DNA of 64,000 bases from Streptomyces typhae (GTDB lineage Bacteria > Actinomycetota > Actinomycetes > Streptomycetales > Streptomycetaceae), in NCBI RefSeq assembly GCF_009755605.1, contig NZ_WPNZ01000022.1, positions 62,001-126,000 on the forward strand, given 5' to 3'. Positions 43,595 through 52,620 of this stretch are shown here, in pieces (the stretch's first letter is position 1; every line of letters begins with the position of its first letter). A model generated the notes under the pieces. The model worked only from the letters and a program-made list of their open reading frames with translations, was not told the DNA's origin and ran no database searches. The translations under genes and the position numbers were made by a program.

Positions 43595-46500
43595 TCAGAA
43601 CGCGCTGAGCACGGGGGAGGCGAGACCTCCGCCGAGTTTCGTCACCTTGTTCACCACTGACTTCCCGGTGTCGATCACGGGCTTGGCCCCCTTGACCGCT
43701 TTCCCGAGTCCTCGCGCGGCCAAGGAGAGAGCGTTCATCGTGGCGGCGACGATGAACTCGTTGCTCGTGAAGCCGTACTCGATGCCGGTGAACAGGGATC
43801 TGAGCAGTCCCGTACCGAGGGAGACAGCGCGGAGTGCGCCTGCGATGGGCGCGGCCACGGGCGCCAGGAAAGGAATGTAACTGGCTCCCAGGAATCCGGC
43901 GGAGAGGACCCCGGTCGCGATACTGATGATTCCGAACGCGTTGGCCCACCAGCCCGCGTCCGACCACCAGTCCTCCTTTCCGGGTTCGCTTCCCTTGGGA
44001 TTGACCTGGTCGTGAGTGGATGAATCGGCCGGGTCGTGTTTGTTCTCCTGGTTCCTGCGGGCTTCCTCGGCCGCGGCCCGCGCGGCCTCCGCCACCTCGG
44101 CCTGCCGCTTGTCCGTGGCGATGCGACGGGCATCGCTGGCCGCGGCCGCGGCCGTCTTCGCGTCCTGTCCCGCCGCGATCGCCGACTGGCGGGCCCGGGC
44201 GGCTGAGGCGCGTGCGCTGTTCGACGAAGTGATGGCGCTGCGCGCGGAGTCGATGGCCCGGTTGGCCGCGTAGTTCGCGGTACGGGCGGCGCCCCGCGCG
44301 GTCGCGGCGGCGCTCTTGGCCCGATCGGCCGACGCCTTGGCGTCGGTGGCCGCCTTGTCCGCCGCGTCGGCGCTGCTCCGCGCCTGCGTGGCGTACCCCT
44401 CGGCCTTCTGCGCCGCCCCGCGCGCGGACTCCGCCCACTGTGCCGCCTCCGCGGCGGCCTGGCGTGCTTCCGCCGCGGCCCTCGACGCGTGGGCCGCGTC
44501 GCGCTGGGCTTCCTGAGCGATCCGCGCGGCTGCCAGGATCGCAGCGCGGATGGAGGCGGCGTGGCAGGCGGAATCGGAGTCGAGCTGGGCCGCACGGTAC
44601 TGCACGGATTCGACGAATCGCCTGCGCATCCAGGTGGGACCCGCCATGGCGACCTCGCCGTACGCCCGGGAGTAGGGACCCGAGGCAGCGATGATCTTCG
44701 AGGTGGCGACTGCGTCGTCCTCGCGGACGGCGGCGTCGAGATCGTTCTCGAAGAAACGGTGCAGGGCCTCCGGAGTACCCGCGTCGAGGGCCTTCGTCGC
44801 CGCGGCCGTCACCGCCTTGCCGGGTTCGCTGTTCAGAACGCGGAATATCCTGACCCGGTTGTCGGCGGCCGCCGCCTTGATCCTGCCCGAGGTGTGGAAG
44901 TCGGCGACGGCTTCCGCGGCGCCGCTCGCCAGCGCCTCGCGGGCCGCGGCCGCGACGGAGGGTTCGGACACCCGGGCGACGAACAGGGCGTTCTCCCGGT
45001 CGTCCTGCCCCTGGGCGAGAAGCCGGTCGAGGTCGAGCCAGGAGTGGACGTCGTCGTCCGCACCCGACAGCGCGAACTGGGCCGCCTCCCGGGTCCAGGA
45101 GCCAGGCGCGTCCAGGAGCCCCAGGGCGGCTTCACGGCCGAGCCTGCCGGCCAGGGCGAGGTCACCGCTGCGGAGTGCCTGTTCAGCACGGCTGATGAGG
45201 TCCTTGAGGGCCTGCGTCATCTGCTCCGCCTGCGTGCGCTTGTCGCGATACGCGGCACGCTCGGCGTCCTCTGTCCGGGCGAGCTCCCTGGCCTCCTCCA
45301 CCCCCTGTTTCCTGTCCTCCTCCAGGTTCGCCCACTCCGCCTCGCGTGCTTTCTTCTCCACCTCAAGGGCGTCCTCGACGGCTTTGGTCGCGGTGTCGGC
45401 CGCCCGCAGTGCCGCGGCGGCGTGGGCGGTCGACTTGTTCGCGTAGTCGAGTGCTTGGCCGGCGTTCCTGACGGCCTCGTCGGCGGCGTCCGCCGCCTTG
45501 AGGGCGTGCGCCGCGGCGGAGTTCGCGGCGTCGCGGGCGGTGCGGGCGGCGGACGCGGCGGTGCGGGCGAGGGTCTGGGCCCTGGCTGCGGCGTCGACGG
45601 CCTGGTCGGCCGCGGTCGAGGCGATGCCGGCCTGGCGCTTGGCTTCGGCGGCTTCGCGCTGGGCCCTGCCCGCGGCCGCGGCGGCCTGCGCGGCGGACTG
45701 GGCGGCGGCAGCGGCGTTGCGGGCGGCGGAGGCCGCGGAGGCCCCGGCTCCGGCGGCCTGCTCCGAGGCGACCGCGGCGTGGTCGGCCGCCGTGGCCGCC
45801 GATTGCGCCTGCGCCGCCGCGTTCCGGGCCGAGACCGCGGCGTCCTTCGCCGCGTTCGCCTGGGAGGCGTCCTTCGACGCGGAGATCGCGAAGTGATAGG
45901 CACGGGTGGCCGCGTTGCCCGCGGCCGCGGCGGCCTGTGCGGCGGCCGAGGCGGCCACGGAGGCCCGCCGTGACGCTTGGACGGCGGTGTTCGAGGCACG
46001 GATCGCCGCCCGTGAGGCGTCCGCCGCCCCGGCGGCCGCGTCGGCGGCCTTGCGCGCGGCAGCCGCGGACTTCAGCCCGTCCTCCTTCCCCCGTTCCGCT
46101 TCCGCCGCGGCCGTCTCCGCGTTCTCCTTGGCCTTGACGGCGAAGCTCTTGGCCCGCTCCGACGCCTCCACGGCGAGGTCGGTCTCCTCCTGCGCGAGCC
46201 GCCCCTCACGCTCCACCACCGCGACGAGCTCCTCGATGCTGGAGCGCTCCTGGTCACGGGCGCGGGCGAGGTGCTGGCCGGTGTCGAGGTACCACTGAAC
46301 GTCGTCCGCGGAGCCCGTGAGCGCGCGTTCCGCGTACTTCTTGACCTCGGGTCCCGCGGTGGCCAGGCTCGCGGCGATCTCCACCCGCATGTCCTCGAGG
46401 CGGGAGGTGTACTGGCCGTCGGTGAGGTAGTTCTCCAAGGCCTCGCGCGTGCCGGCGTCCAGGGCCGCGGTGCCGTCCCTCCTGACCGCCCGGCCGCCGT

Positions 46501-46954
46501 GGTGGACGACGGCGGACGCGGCGACCCGGAGGTCCTCCGTGACGGCGGGTTCGTACCCTTGCCGGACAAAGGCGGCGATGGCGGTGTCGCCGCCCTCGAG
46601 AGCGGTGACGGCCTCTCTGCGCATCCCCTTTCCCGCGGCTGCCAGGTAGGTGAAGACGGCGACGCGATTGTCCTCCGCGGTCACCTTGGGCAGGATCTCG
46701 GAAAGGAAGTGGGCGACGTCCGCGTCGCTTCCGGTCAGTGCGTGCGCGGCGGCGGCCTTGGTGGCTCTGCCGCCGAGCATCCAGGCTCTGACGGCCTTGG
46801 CCCGCTCCGTGTCCGGCAGCACGAGCGGATCGAGGAGCGGGCCACCGCCCGTGGCACGGGCGGGTGGCGCGACGTATGCGGGTGCGGCCGCGGCGGCCGC
46901 GACGGCCACCAGGGCGCCCACGAAGCGGCGGCGGCTCCAGAACGTTGTCTGCAC
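43595..46954 (-). CDS. large secreted ALF-repeat, Ala-rich coiled-coil protein
   Basis: 1119 residues from GTG 46954 with GGAG upstream. A signal peptide (RRRFVGALVAVAAAAAAPAY) is followed by ALF repeats (about 45-240), each a roughly 40-residue unit with AL..G....I..FL..G and a following D.R. Next come a roughly 330-residue Ala/Arg/Asp heptad region, a second ALF block (about 620-780), another Ala-rich coil (780-960), and a C-terminal hydrophobic domain with a Gly/Ala-rich segment (IISIATGVLSAGFLGASYIP). ALF repeats occur in actinobacterial polymorphic-toxin-like proteins, but no nuclease or other toxin domain is recognisable. The Lys/Gly-rich tail may be a small effector or an anchor. No immunity gene is evident. 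Confidence 0.82.
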   Translation of the reverse strand: MQTTFWSRRRFVGALVAVAAAAAAPAYVAPPARATGGGPLLDPLVLPDTERAKAVRAWMLGGRATKAAAAHALTGSDADVAHFLSEILPKVTAEDNRVAVFTYLAAAGKGMRREAVTALEGGDTAIAAFVRQGYEPAVTEDLRVAASAVVHHGGRAVRRDGTAALDAGTREALENYLTDGQYTSRLEDMRVEIAASLATAGPEVKKYAERALTGSADDVQWYLDTGQHLARARDQERSSIEELVAVVEREGRLAQEETDLAVEASERAKSFAVKAKENAETAAAEAERGKEDGLKSAAAARKAADAAAGAADASRAAIRASNTAVQASRRASVAASAAAQAAAAAGNAATRAYHFAISASKDASQANAAKDAAVSARNAAAQAQSAATAADHAAVASEQAAGAGASAASAARNAAAAAQSAAQAAAAAGRAQREAAEAKRQAGIASTAADQAVDAAARAQTLARTAASAARTARDAANSAAAHALKAADAADEAVRNAGQALDYANKSTAHAAAALRAADTATKAVEDALEVEKKAREAEWANLEEDRKQGVEEARELARTEDAERAAYRDKRTQAEQMTQALKDLISRAEQALRSGDLALAGRLGREAALGLLDAPGSWTREAAQFALSGADDDVHSWLDLDRLLAQGQDDRENALFVARVSEPSVAAAAREALASGAAEAVADFHTSGRIKAAAADNRVRIFRVLNSEPGKAVTAAATKALDAGTPEALHRFFENDLDAAVREDDAVATSKIIAASGPYSRAYGEVAMAGPTWMRRRFVESVQYRAAQLDSDSACHAASIRAAILAAARIAQEAQRDAAHASRAAAEARQAAAEAAQWAESARGAAQKAEGYATQARSSADAADKAATDAKASADRAKSAAATARGAARTANYAANRAIDSARSAITSSNSARASAARARQSAIAAGQDAKTAAAAASDARRIATDKRQAEVAEAARAAAEEARRNQENKHDPADSSTHDQVNPKGSEPGKEDWWSDAGWWANAFGIISIATGVLSAGFLGASYIPFLAPVAAPIAGALRAVSLGTGLLRSLFTGIEYGFTSNEFIVAATMNALSLAARGLGKAVKGAKPVIDTGKSVVNKVTKLGGGLASPVLSAF

Positions 46955-47059
46955 GGGAACTCCGAACTCTGGTCGGGCCCGCGCGGACGCAGCCCCGCCG
47001 CAGCGACCTGGGCGGCGCCGGGCACGTCACGCGGGTGAGGAGGTGAACGGCGGCCGGTG

Positions 47060-47566
47060 TCACTTGCGTGCGGTGAGCTCCACCAGCGTGTGCTCACGGC
47101 CGCCCGGGTCCGTGGATTCCCCGACGGGGGTGTAGCTGTTCGCCGGCACCGTGAACGACTTCTCGGTCCCCTCCACGGTCATGTCGACGTCGGTCGTGTA
47201 GGCGTTGCCCTTGATGCCGTACACCGAGGGGATCTCCAGGCTCAGATAGCCCTTGCTCCCTGTGACGCGGAAGCAGAACTTCTCCTGCTTGCCCCCACGG
47301 GCCCACACCTCCAGGAGGCCGGGGGCGCTGCCGCACGCGGCCAAGGTGATGTTTCCGTCCCCGCGTTTGAGCACGATGCCCAGATCCTGCCGGATCTTGT
47401 CGGCCCCGGGGTAGGTGAAGTCCTCCACGGCCGGAGGCATCGCGGTGTCCGCCGCGGCCCGCGGGGCGGCCGACTGCCCCGCGAACGCGGCACCGGAGTA
47501 CAGCATGCCGACGCCGACGAGACCAGCGGCGCCCGCCGCGAGGGCGATCTTCGGAACAAGACGCAT
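47060..47566 (-). CDS. small secreted protein of unknown function
   Basis: 168 residues. A signal peptide (MRLVPKIALAAGAAGLVGVG... AFA) is followed by a roughly 130-residue beta-rich mature domain with two cysteines (LAACGSAP and EKFCFRV) and the motif YTPVGESTDPGGREHTLVEL. The ATG is at 47566. It is the first gene of the secreted unit and lies 105 bp upstream of the ALF-repeat gene. I do not recognise the family. The order suggests a co-exported partner of the ALF protein and lectin. Confidence 0.75.
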   Translation of the reverse strand: MRLVPKIALAAGAAGLVGVGMLYSGAAFAGQSAAPRAAADTAMPPAVEDFTYPGADKIRQDLGIVLKRGDGNITLAACGSAPGLLEVWARGGKQEKFCFRVTGSKGYLSLEIPSVYGIKGNAYTTDVDMTVEGTEKSFTVPANSYTPVGESTDPGGREHTLVELTARK

Positions 47567-48018
47567 CGATCACTCTTCTCTGCGGGAGGTAACCAGCGCG
47601 AATATCGAGCTCCCCGGTCCTGCCGAGGGGCTCGGAAACCACTTCTGCCCACTGCTGCCGCCCTCTTCGGAACCAGACACGAGCGTCTGTGGGCGGTCCT
47701 TGCGCACGGTCTCCGGGTGCCGTCGCGGAACTTGCCACTGGCAACGGATGAGCCGGTGACTTGGCGCATCCTAGGCACGACAGCCGGTGAATCGTCAATC
47801 ACACACCCCACTCGACACCCTCACAACTCCTTTGCCAGCAAAGGTATTTGAGCCACTCACGCATCCAGACGAAACAAACCTGCGACGCGTGGAGGCACCT
47901 GCGCGTCAGTACTTGTTGGCCTGCCGTTCCCCCAGCGGCCGACGCCGCACCGTCCACCGGGGCGAAACACCGGACGGCGGGTGCAGTCCCGGCGAGCCGA
48001 ACGGAGCCGGAGGGCGGC
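47567..48018. promoter_or_regulatory. 452-bp divergent region with two palindromes
   Basis: The region separates the secreted operon (minus) from a membrane-anchored protein (plus). TTGCCACTGGCAA (47732-47744) is a perfect odd palindrome, and CCTTTGCCAGCAAAGG (47829-47844) has six-base arms. Both are candidate operators for the secreted operon. The AT content is higher at 47790-47880. No coding potential is convincing. Confidence 0.5.
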
Positions 48019-48582
48019 TTGGACACCTCAATCAGCCAGATCGTGATCGCGGTCCTTGGTATCGGCGGCACCCTCGCCGCTGCCGTGATCACACAGCGCG
48101 GCGCCGACCGGGCCAGGGCGCGCGAGCTGGAGCACGCGCGGCGGCTCCAGCAGGACGAGCGGGAGCACGCCACGCGCCAGGCCCGGCTCGAAGCGCGGCG
48201 CACGTGCTACGCCGCGCTCAGCGCCGGTACGCGCGACCTGGCCAACGTGATGACGAACGTCCTGCACGCCCTGGAGCAGGACGAGATGACCGACGACCTG
48301 CGGTCGGATCTGGACCGGGCACGCCGCGAACACCGCATGCGGCACGCCGAGGCCCAGATGGTGCTCCCCGACTCGGTCGCGGAGACAGCCGGCACCGCGA
48401 ACCGTCACCTCGGTGACCTCTACGGCCTGTTGCGGCGCCTCGACGCGGACACGGCCCGACCGGGGGAATCCCTGGAATCCGCCCGGCAGGGCTTGACCGG
48501 GCTCTGGGAACCCCTGTGGAGGATGCGCCACGTCATGCGCGTGGACCTCGGCATCACCGACCCCGACCAGGGGGCACCGTAG
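48019..48582 (+). CDS. membrane-anchored coiled-coil protein of unknown function
   Basis: 187 residues from TTG 48019, with GGAGGGCGGC directly before it; longer in-frame readings lack a ribosome site. One N-terminal membrane segment (SQIVIAVLGIGGTLAAAVITQ) is followed by a charged helix (RGADRARARELEHARRLQQD... EAR) and a helical cytoplasmic domain. This single-TM plus coil layout is common for unassigned Streptomyces proteins. It has no obvious partner among its neighbours, and the gene stands alone. Confidence 0.75.
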   Translation: MDTSISQIVIAVLGIGGTLAAAVITQRGADRARARELEHARRLQQDEREHATRQARLEARRTCYAALSAGTRDLANVMTNVLHALEQDEMTDDLRSDLDRARREHRMRHAEAQMVLPDSVAETAGTANRHLGDLYGLLRRLDADTARPGESLESARQGLTGLWEPLWRMRHVMRVDLGITDPDQGAP

Positions 48583-48921
48583 CGGCACCACCGTGCTGAT
48601 CGACCCTGCGGAGGTCTGCCGGCCGGCGGGAGCCGGGCGCGGCACCGGCACGCCCCCGCCGGTCCTCGTTGGCTCGAACCCCTCGAACCCGCGCGGCAGC
48701 CCCGTACGGATCATCGACAGCCCGCACCGCCGGGGCGATCAGAAGCGCTCCGAACACCGTGAAGTCCGGGCACTTTCGCGCTCGTCCCGGTCACTTCCGG
48801 TGGAGTTCGGATCGGCTCGATGTCGTTCTCCGCCAGGAGAACCCGAGGGGCAAGGCGGACCGCTAGCGTGGGCCCGCGGGGTGGCCGTTGGGCCTTGGCC
48901 GCCGGGCCTTGGAGGTACGTG
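48583..48921. promoter_or_regulatory. 339-bp intergenic region before the MEDS-STAS gene
   Basis: GTTCTCC and GGAGAAC form an inverted repeat with a four-base spacer (48825-48842), about 80 bp before the MEDS-STAS ATG; it is a possible operator. GGGCCTTGG is duplicated just before the ribosome site. A stretch near 48668 that resembles a T-loop has no tRNA cloverleaf around it. Confidence 0.4.
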
Positions 48922-49803
48922 ATGGCCGCTGCTGCGGGTTCGGCGTCTGCCGGGACGATTCCGGTACAGCAGCTCCGGGCGGGCGACCACGCCTTCGCCG
49001 GATACGGAGACGACGAAGCGGGCCGCGACGTGGTGGCCGCGTACGCCTGGGCGGGGCTGGCCAACCACGAGAAGGTCATGGTGTTCGCCGCCCCGCAGCT
49101 GACCGAGGGCGAGGTGTGGCGACGCCTCGACGCCCCGGGACCGCTGCTCGGTGCCGCACGCGACCGCGGACAGCTGGTGGTCAGCAGCATGCGCGCCCTC
49201 ATCCACCCGGCCCGCAGTTTCACCCCGCGCAGGCAGTGGCAGCGCATCCAGGAGGAGACCGACCGCGCGCTCGCCGAGGGCTACCGGGGCCTGCGCACGT
49301 ACATCGACATGCACTGGGTGGGCGACCTCGACGCCGACATCGCGGTGATGATGTACCGCGAATCCCATGCCGAGCACCTGTTCACCGACCGTCTCTACAC
49401 CGAGATCTGCGCGTACGACAGCCGCTGCTTCTCCCCCGACGTGCTCGCGGCCATGCACCGGGCACACCCCTGCCGGCTCCTCCCGCACCTCGGAGCCCTG
49501 CACACCGAACACGCGGCCGACGTGGTGCGGCTCGTCGGCGAGGCGGACATCGCCACCCGGGAACAGTTCACAGCCGCCGTACGCGAAGGGCTGGCGCGCA
49601 GCGCGGAGGCCCGGCGGCTGACGGTGGACCTGTCCCGGGTCAGCTTCCTCAGCGCCGCCTGCAGCGTCGATCTGCTGCGCCTCGCCACGTCCGCCGCTCA
49701 CGACCTGATCGAGGTCCGCTGCCGCTCCGCGGTGGCACGGATACTCCGCCGGGCGGACGCCGACCACATCCCCAACCTGCTCATCAGCGAGGTGAGCCCC
49801 TGA
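48922..49803 (+). CDS. MEDS-STAS sensor/anti-anti-sigma protein
   Basis: 293 residues from ATG 48922 behind GGAGG. The N-terminal MEDS (DcmR-type sensory) domain covers about 20-190: HAFAGYGDDEAGRDVVAAYAW, VMVFAAP and YIDMHWVGDLDADIAVMMYR. A C-terminal STAS domain (about 205-290) contains LTVDLSRVSFLSAACSVDLL, with the serine patch expected of a phosphorylatable anti-sigma antagonist. Its TGA overlaps the ATG of the next gene, a HATPase. The pair is the usual partner-switching module that controls an alternative sigma factor, with MEDS as input. Confidence 0.9.
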   Translation: MAAAAGSASAGTIPVQQLRAGDHAFAGYGDDEAGRDVVAAYAWAGLANHEKVMVFAAPQLTEGEVWRRLDAPGPLLGAARDRGQLVVSSMRALIHPARSFTPRRQWQRIQEETDRALAEGYRGLRTYIDMHWVGDLDADIAVMMYRESHAEHLFTDRLYTEICAYDSRCFSPDVLAAMHRAHPCRLLPHLGALHTEHAADVVRLVGEADIATREQFTAAVREGLARSAEARRLTVDLSRVSFLSAACSVDLLRLATSAAHDLIEVRCRSAVARILRRADADHIPNLLISEVSP

Positions 49804-50234
49804 TGACGGCGCCCGCCCCGGACGACCGGCCCGCCGCCCCCTCCCTGCTGGACTGCCCGTTCGTCCAGGGCGACCTGCCCCGGCTGCGGGTGCTCGTCGA
49901 CCGGTACGCGGACCGCGAGGGTCTGCCCGAGCCCCGGCGCTGGGATTTCGTCGTGGCCGTCGACGCCGTGGCCAGCAACGCCATCGAGCACGCCGAGGGG
50001 GGCGGCACCCTGGTCCTGGAGCGCGCCGACGGGCATCTGGCGTGCCACATCCACGGCTCCGGGCCCGGATTCACCGCGGACGCCGTGCCGCAGGAGATGC
50101 CCGGGGCCGATGAGCACGCCGCCGGGCGCGGTCTGTGGCTCGCCTCCCTCATCACGGATCACCTCACCGTCTCCACCGGCGCCGACGGCAGTGTCGTCTC
50201 CCTCACCATGCGGCTTCCCCGCACTTCGACCTGA
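49803..50234 (+). CDS. RsbW-like ATP-binding anti-sigma regulatory protein
   Basis: 143 residues. The HATPase_c_2 fold has an N box (FVVAVDAVASNAIEHAEGG), a G1-like motif GSGPGFT and a G2-like AGRGLWLASLITDHL. The start ATG (49803) overlaps the TGA of the MEDS-STAS gene, so the proteins are probably made in balance. It likely phosphorylates or sequesters a STAS partner or a sigma factor. No sigma gene is adjacent. Confidence 0.9.
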   Translation: MTAPAPDDRPAAPSLLDCPFVQGDLPRLRVLVDRYADREGLPEPRRWDFVVAVDAVASNAIEHAEGGGTLVLERADGHLACHIHGSGPGFTADAVPQEMPGADEHAAGRGLWLASLITDHLTVSTGADGSVVSLTMRLPRTST

Positions 50235-50286
50235 CCCCGCCGGGGCCCCCTCCCGGCCTCGCCTCGCCGGAGGAGCAACACGCCGA

Positions 50287-50315
50287 GGCCCCGGAGCGGA
50301 ATCCGCTCCGGGGCC
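50287..50315. terminator. strong bidirectional hairpin terminator
   Basis: GGCCCCGGAGCGGA and TCCGCTCCGGGGCC are exact reverse complements around a single A, forming a very stable stem between the convergent HATPase and cold-shock genes. There is no T-tract. Confidence 0.85.
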
Positions 50316-50337
50316 CGGTGGTCACCTGGCCGCGTGG

Positions 50338-50541
50338 TCAGCGAGGGGTGATGTTCTCCGCCTGCGGGCCCTTCTGGCCCTGGGTGATGTCGAAGGACAC
50401 GGCCTGGCCCTCCTGCAGCTCCCGGTAGCCGGTGCTGTTGATGTTCGAGTAGTGCGCGAAGACGTCCGGGCCTCCGCCGTCCTGCTGTATGAAGCCGAAG
50501 CCCTTTTCGGAGTTGAACCACTTCACGATTCCGCTGGCCAC
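50338..50541 (-). CDS. cold-shock domain protein (CspA family)
   Basis: 67 residues from GTG 50541 with GAGAGG upstream. RNP-1 (KGFGFIQQ) and RNP-2 (VFAHYSNI) motifs are intact in a standard five-strand OB fold (ASGIVKWFNSEKGFGF... GPQAENITPR). It binds single-stranded RNA and DNA and probably acts as an RNA chaperone. It is a monocistronic housekeeping gene unrelated to its neighbours. Confidence 0.97.
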   Translation of the reverse strand: MASGIVKWFNSEKGFGFIQQDGGGPDVFAHYSNINSTGYRELQEGQAVSFDITQGQKGPQAENITPR

Positions 50542-50620
50542 GCCGGTACCTCTCAGTAGATAGCGGGCCCGCACCGCGCGGACCCGTGAACGACGCCCTG
50601 GTCCGCGGGCACCGCACAGC

Positions 50621-50646
50621 AAAAAAGCCCACGCCACCGCGTGGGC
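50621..50646 (-). terminator. Rho-independent terminator on the minus strand
   Basis: GCCCACGC (50627-50634) pairs with GCGTGGGC (50639-50646) around a CACC loop and is followed on the minus strand by six T (A-tract 50621-50626). It lies after the lipoprotein gene and before the cold-shock gene, so it should end the lipoprotein transcript. A role in the csp leader is possible if the csp promoter lies upstream of it. Confidence 0.85.
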
Positions 50647-50755
50647 AGGAGTGCGAACCACGACATCTGTCAGCGACGCTACACCGCGACAGGACTCACC
50701 ACCAGAGAGCAACTGTCATCACGGCACCGGGCGCGGGCCCTCCTCCGCGCCGCGC

Positions 50756-51148
50756 TCAGGGCGCGCAGGCCTTGGTGACCTTTCCGGCCGCCCGGACGAT
50801 CGGCGAGAGGTCGGGAGTCCTGTCGCCGTCGTCCACGGCGTCCTCCACGTTGTTCACGGCCTCCTCCATGTCGTCGACGGCCGCTATGACGTCGTCGTCG
50901 CTCTGCTTGTCCCGGATCTCGTCGAGGTTGTCCCTGATGCGGTCGAAGGTCTTGTCGTCCTCGTCCGGATAAAGGACCGCGTCCTGCGCGGCCTTCCTGA
51001 GCAGCCCGACGCTGTCGGACGCCGCGTCGGCCGCCCGCACACAGTCCACCGCGTCGCCGGGATCGCATCCCGTGAGCCCCATCCCCACGGGAGCGGCGAG
51101 GAGGACCGAGACGAGGGCGACGGTGATACGCCGGTGCCGTGTGGTCAT
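50756..51148 (-). CDS. small lipoprotein with acidic helical domain
   Basis: 130 residues. A signal peptide with lipobox LTGC is followed by a mature part beginning DPGDAVDCVRAAD that is helical and very acidic (DDVIAAVDDMEEAVNNVEDAVDD), ending with a second Cys-containing segment (KVTKACAP). The ATG at 51148 has AAGGGA upstream. It is a surface-anchored protein; the function is not recognisable. Confidence 0.8.
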   Translation of the reverse strand: MTTRHRRITVALVSVLLAAPVGMGLTGCDPGDAVDCVRAADAASDSVGLLRKAAQDAVLYPDEDDKTFDRIRDNLDEIRDKQSDDDVIAAVDDMEEAVNNVEDAVDDGDRTPDLSPIVRAAGKVTKACAP

Positions 51149-51507
51149 GCGTGATTCCCTTTCCGAGCGCGGGCGTGCGGGCACAACGGGCGTGCGGCAC
51201 ACCGACACACACCCGCCTCTAAGAACGCCGGGGCGAGGTGACAAGGTTGTTGCGCGCCGCTGAACGTTCTCGCGCAAGCCACTCTTTGTCCGGAAGCCGC
51301 CCTCCGCATCCCTCCCGGAACTCCGCCCGGAACGCACCGTCGCAAGGGCACCCGAGCGCTCCGCGCGCTCTTCGTACCTGTCCTGCACGCGCTCTTCGTA
51401 CCTGTCCTGAAAAGGACACGGGCGTTCCCGCCGCGCGCCCTACCATGTCCCGGTAGCCGTGTGCTGACGTACCGCTACCGGGCGTGGGGGACTGGAGGTC
51501 TGGGCGG
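51149..51507. other. 359-bp intergenic region with a duplicated 22-mer
   Basis: A 22-bp sequence beginning CGCGCTCTTCGTACC is present at 51364-51385 and again at 51388-51409 (period 24). It is followed at once by GTCCTGAAAAGGAC (51405-51418), a small hairpin. The region must hold promoters for the lipoprotein (minus) and transporter (plus). No gene is supported. Confidence 0.55.
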
Positions 51508-52458
51508 GTGGACGCGGGGGACACGCAAGCCGATGCCGATGTCGTCGCTCCGGGAGGTGGGCGCGGCGCCGCGGCGTCCCCGGCGAGTCGGCTGCGGGCC
51601 ACCGCGATCGGCGCGGTGGCCGTGCTGCTGTGGGCGGCGCTGGCCCTGGTGACCACGCTGACCGGGCGGATACCGCCGTTCCAGCTCACCGCGATGGCGT
51701 TCACGGTCGGCGGGATCATCGGCCTGCCCCGGGCGATCCGCAGCGGCAGAGCCGTCGCCCGCGGACTGCCCGGCGGCGCCTGGGCGCTCGGCGTCGGCGG
51801 CCTCTTCGGCTACCACTTCTTCTACTTCCTGGCCCTGCGCAACGCCCCCGCGGTGGACGCCGGCCTCATCGCCTATCTGTGGCCCCTGCTGATCGTCGTG
51901 TTCTCCGCGCTGCTTCCCGGGGAGCGGCTGCGCTGGTGGCACACGGCGGGCGCGGTGCTCGGGCTCGGCGGCACCTTCGTCCTGGTCACCGGCGGTCAAG
52001 GGGTGCAGCTGCGCGGGGAGTACCTGCTCGGGTACGGGGCGGCCGTCGTCTGCGCGCTCGTGTGGTCGGCCTACTCGGTGGCCAACCGCCGCCATCCGCA
52101 GGTCTCCACGGACATGGTCGCCTTCTTCTGCCTGGCGACGGCGGTGCTCGCGGCCGCCTGCCACCTGGTGTTCGAGACCACGGTGCGGCCTGACGGCTGG
52201 CAGTGGCTCGCCGTGCTCACCCTCGGCCTCGGTCCGGTCGGCGGCGCCTTCTACGTGTGGGACCACGGCACCAAGCACGGCGACATCCAACTCCTCGGCA
52301 CCTTCTCGTACTTCGCCCCGCTGCTGTCCACCGCGCTGCTCGTCGCGACGGGGCGGGCCGATGCGAGCTGGCCCGTCGCAGCCGCCACCGTGCTGATCGC
52401 CGGTGGCGCCACCCTCGCGTCGGCGGACGCGCTGCGAGCGGCGCGCCGCCGCGGCTGA
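51508..52458 (+). CDS. EamA-family (DMT) transporter
   Basis: 316 residues and ten predicted membrane helices in two EamA halves. GTG 51508 follows GGAGG; an earlier GTG at 51484 lacks a ribosome site. Typical features are FFYFLALRNAPAVDAGLIAYLWPLLIVVFSALLPGERL in the first half and LGPVGGAFYVWDHGTKHGDI with a conserved Gly-rich turn in the second. It is an exporter of amino acids or other small metabolites; the substrate is not predictable. The N-terminal 30 residues are disordered. Confidence 0.92.
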   Translation: MDAGDTQADADVVAPGGGRGAAASPASRLRATAIGAVAVLLWAALALVTTLTGRIPPFQLTAMAFTVGGIIGLPRAIRSGRAVARGLPGGAWALGVGGLFGYHFFYFLALRNAPAVDAGLIAYLWPLLIVVFSALLPGERLRWWHTAGAVLGLGGTFVLVTGGQGVQLRGEYLLGYGAAVVCALVWSAYSVANRRHPQVSTDMVAFFCLATAVLAAACHLVFETTVRPDGWQWLAVLTLGLGPVGGAFYVWDHGTKHGDIQLLGTFSYFAPLLSTALLVATGRADASWPVAAATVLIAGGATLASADALRAARRRG

Positions 52459-52506
52459 GCCGGGACCCGGGCCCGGGGAAGGGCCGGGCCCGGCCGGATC
52501 AGGAGG

Positions 52507-52620
52507 CGGAGCCTGAACAGGTGGCGGAGCCGGACCAGGCATCAGAGCTGCCGAGCAGATGTCGGAGCCAGGTCAGGCGTCGTAGGCCAGGTCAGGCTTC
52601 GGAGCCAGGTCAGGCGTCCA
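52507..52620. repeat. 18-bp imperfect tandem repeat after two convergent genes
   Basis: Units of about 18 bp with the core CGGAGCCAGGTCAGGC or CGGAGCCTGAACAGG run from just after the EamA stop into the last codons of the B12 radical SAM gene (stop 52610). At least six degenerate copies are visible, and one copy is 19 bp. Confidence 0.8.

Noticed and set aside
48655..48700. tRNA-like T-loop near GGCTCGAACCCC
   Set aside because: No acceptor stem, D-arm or anticodon arm can be formed around it.
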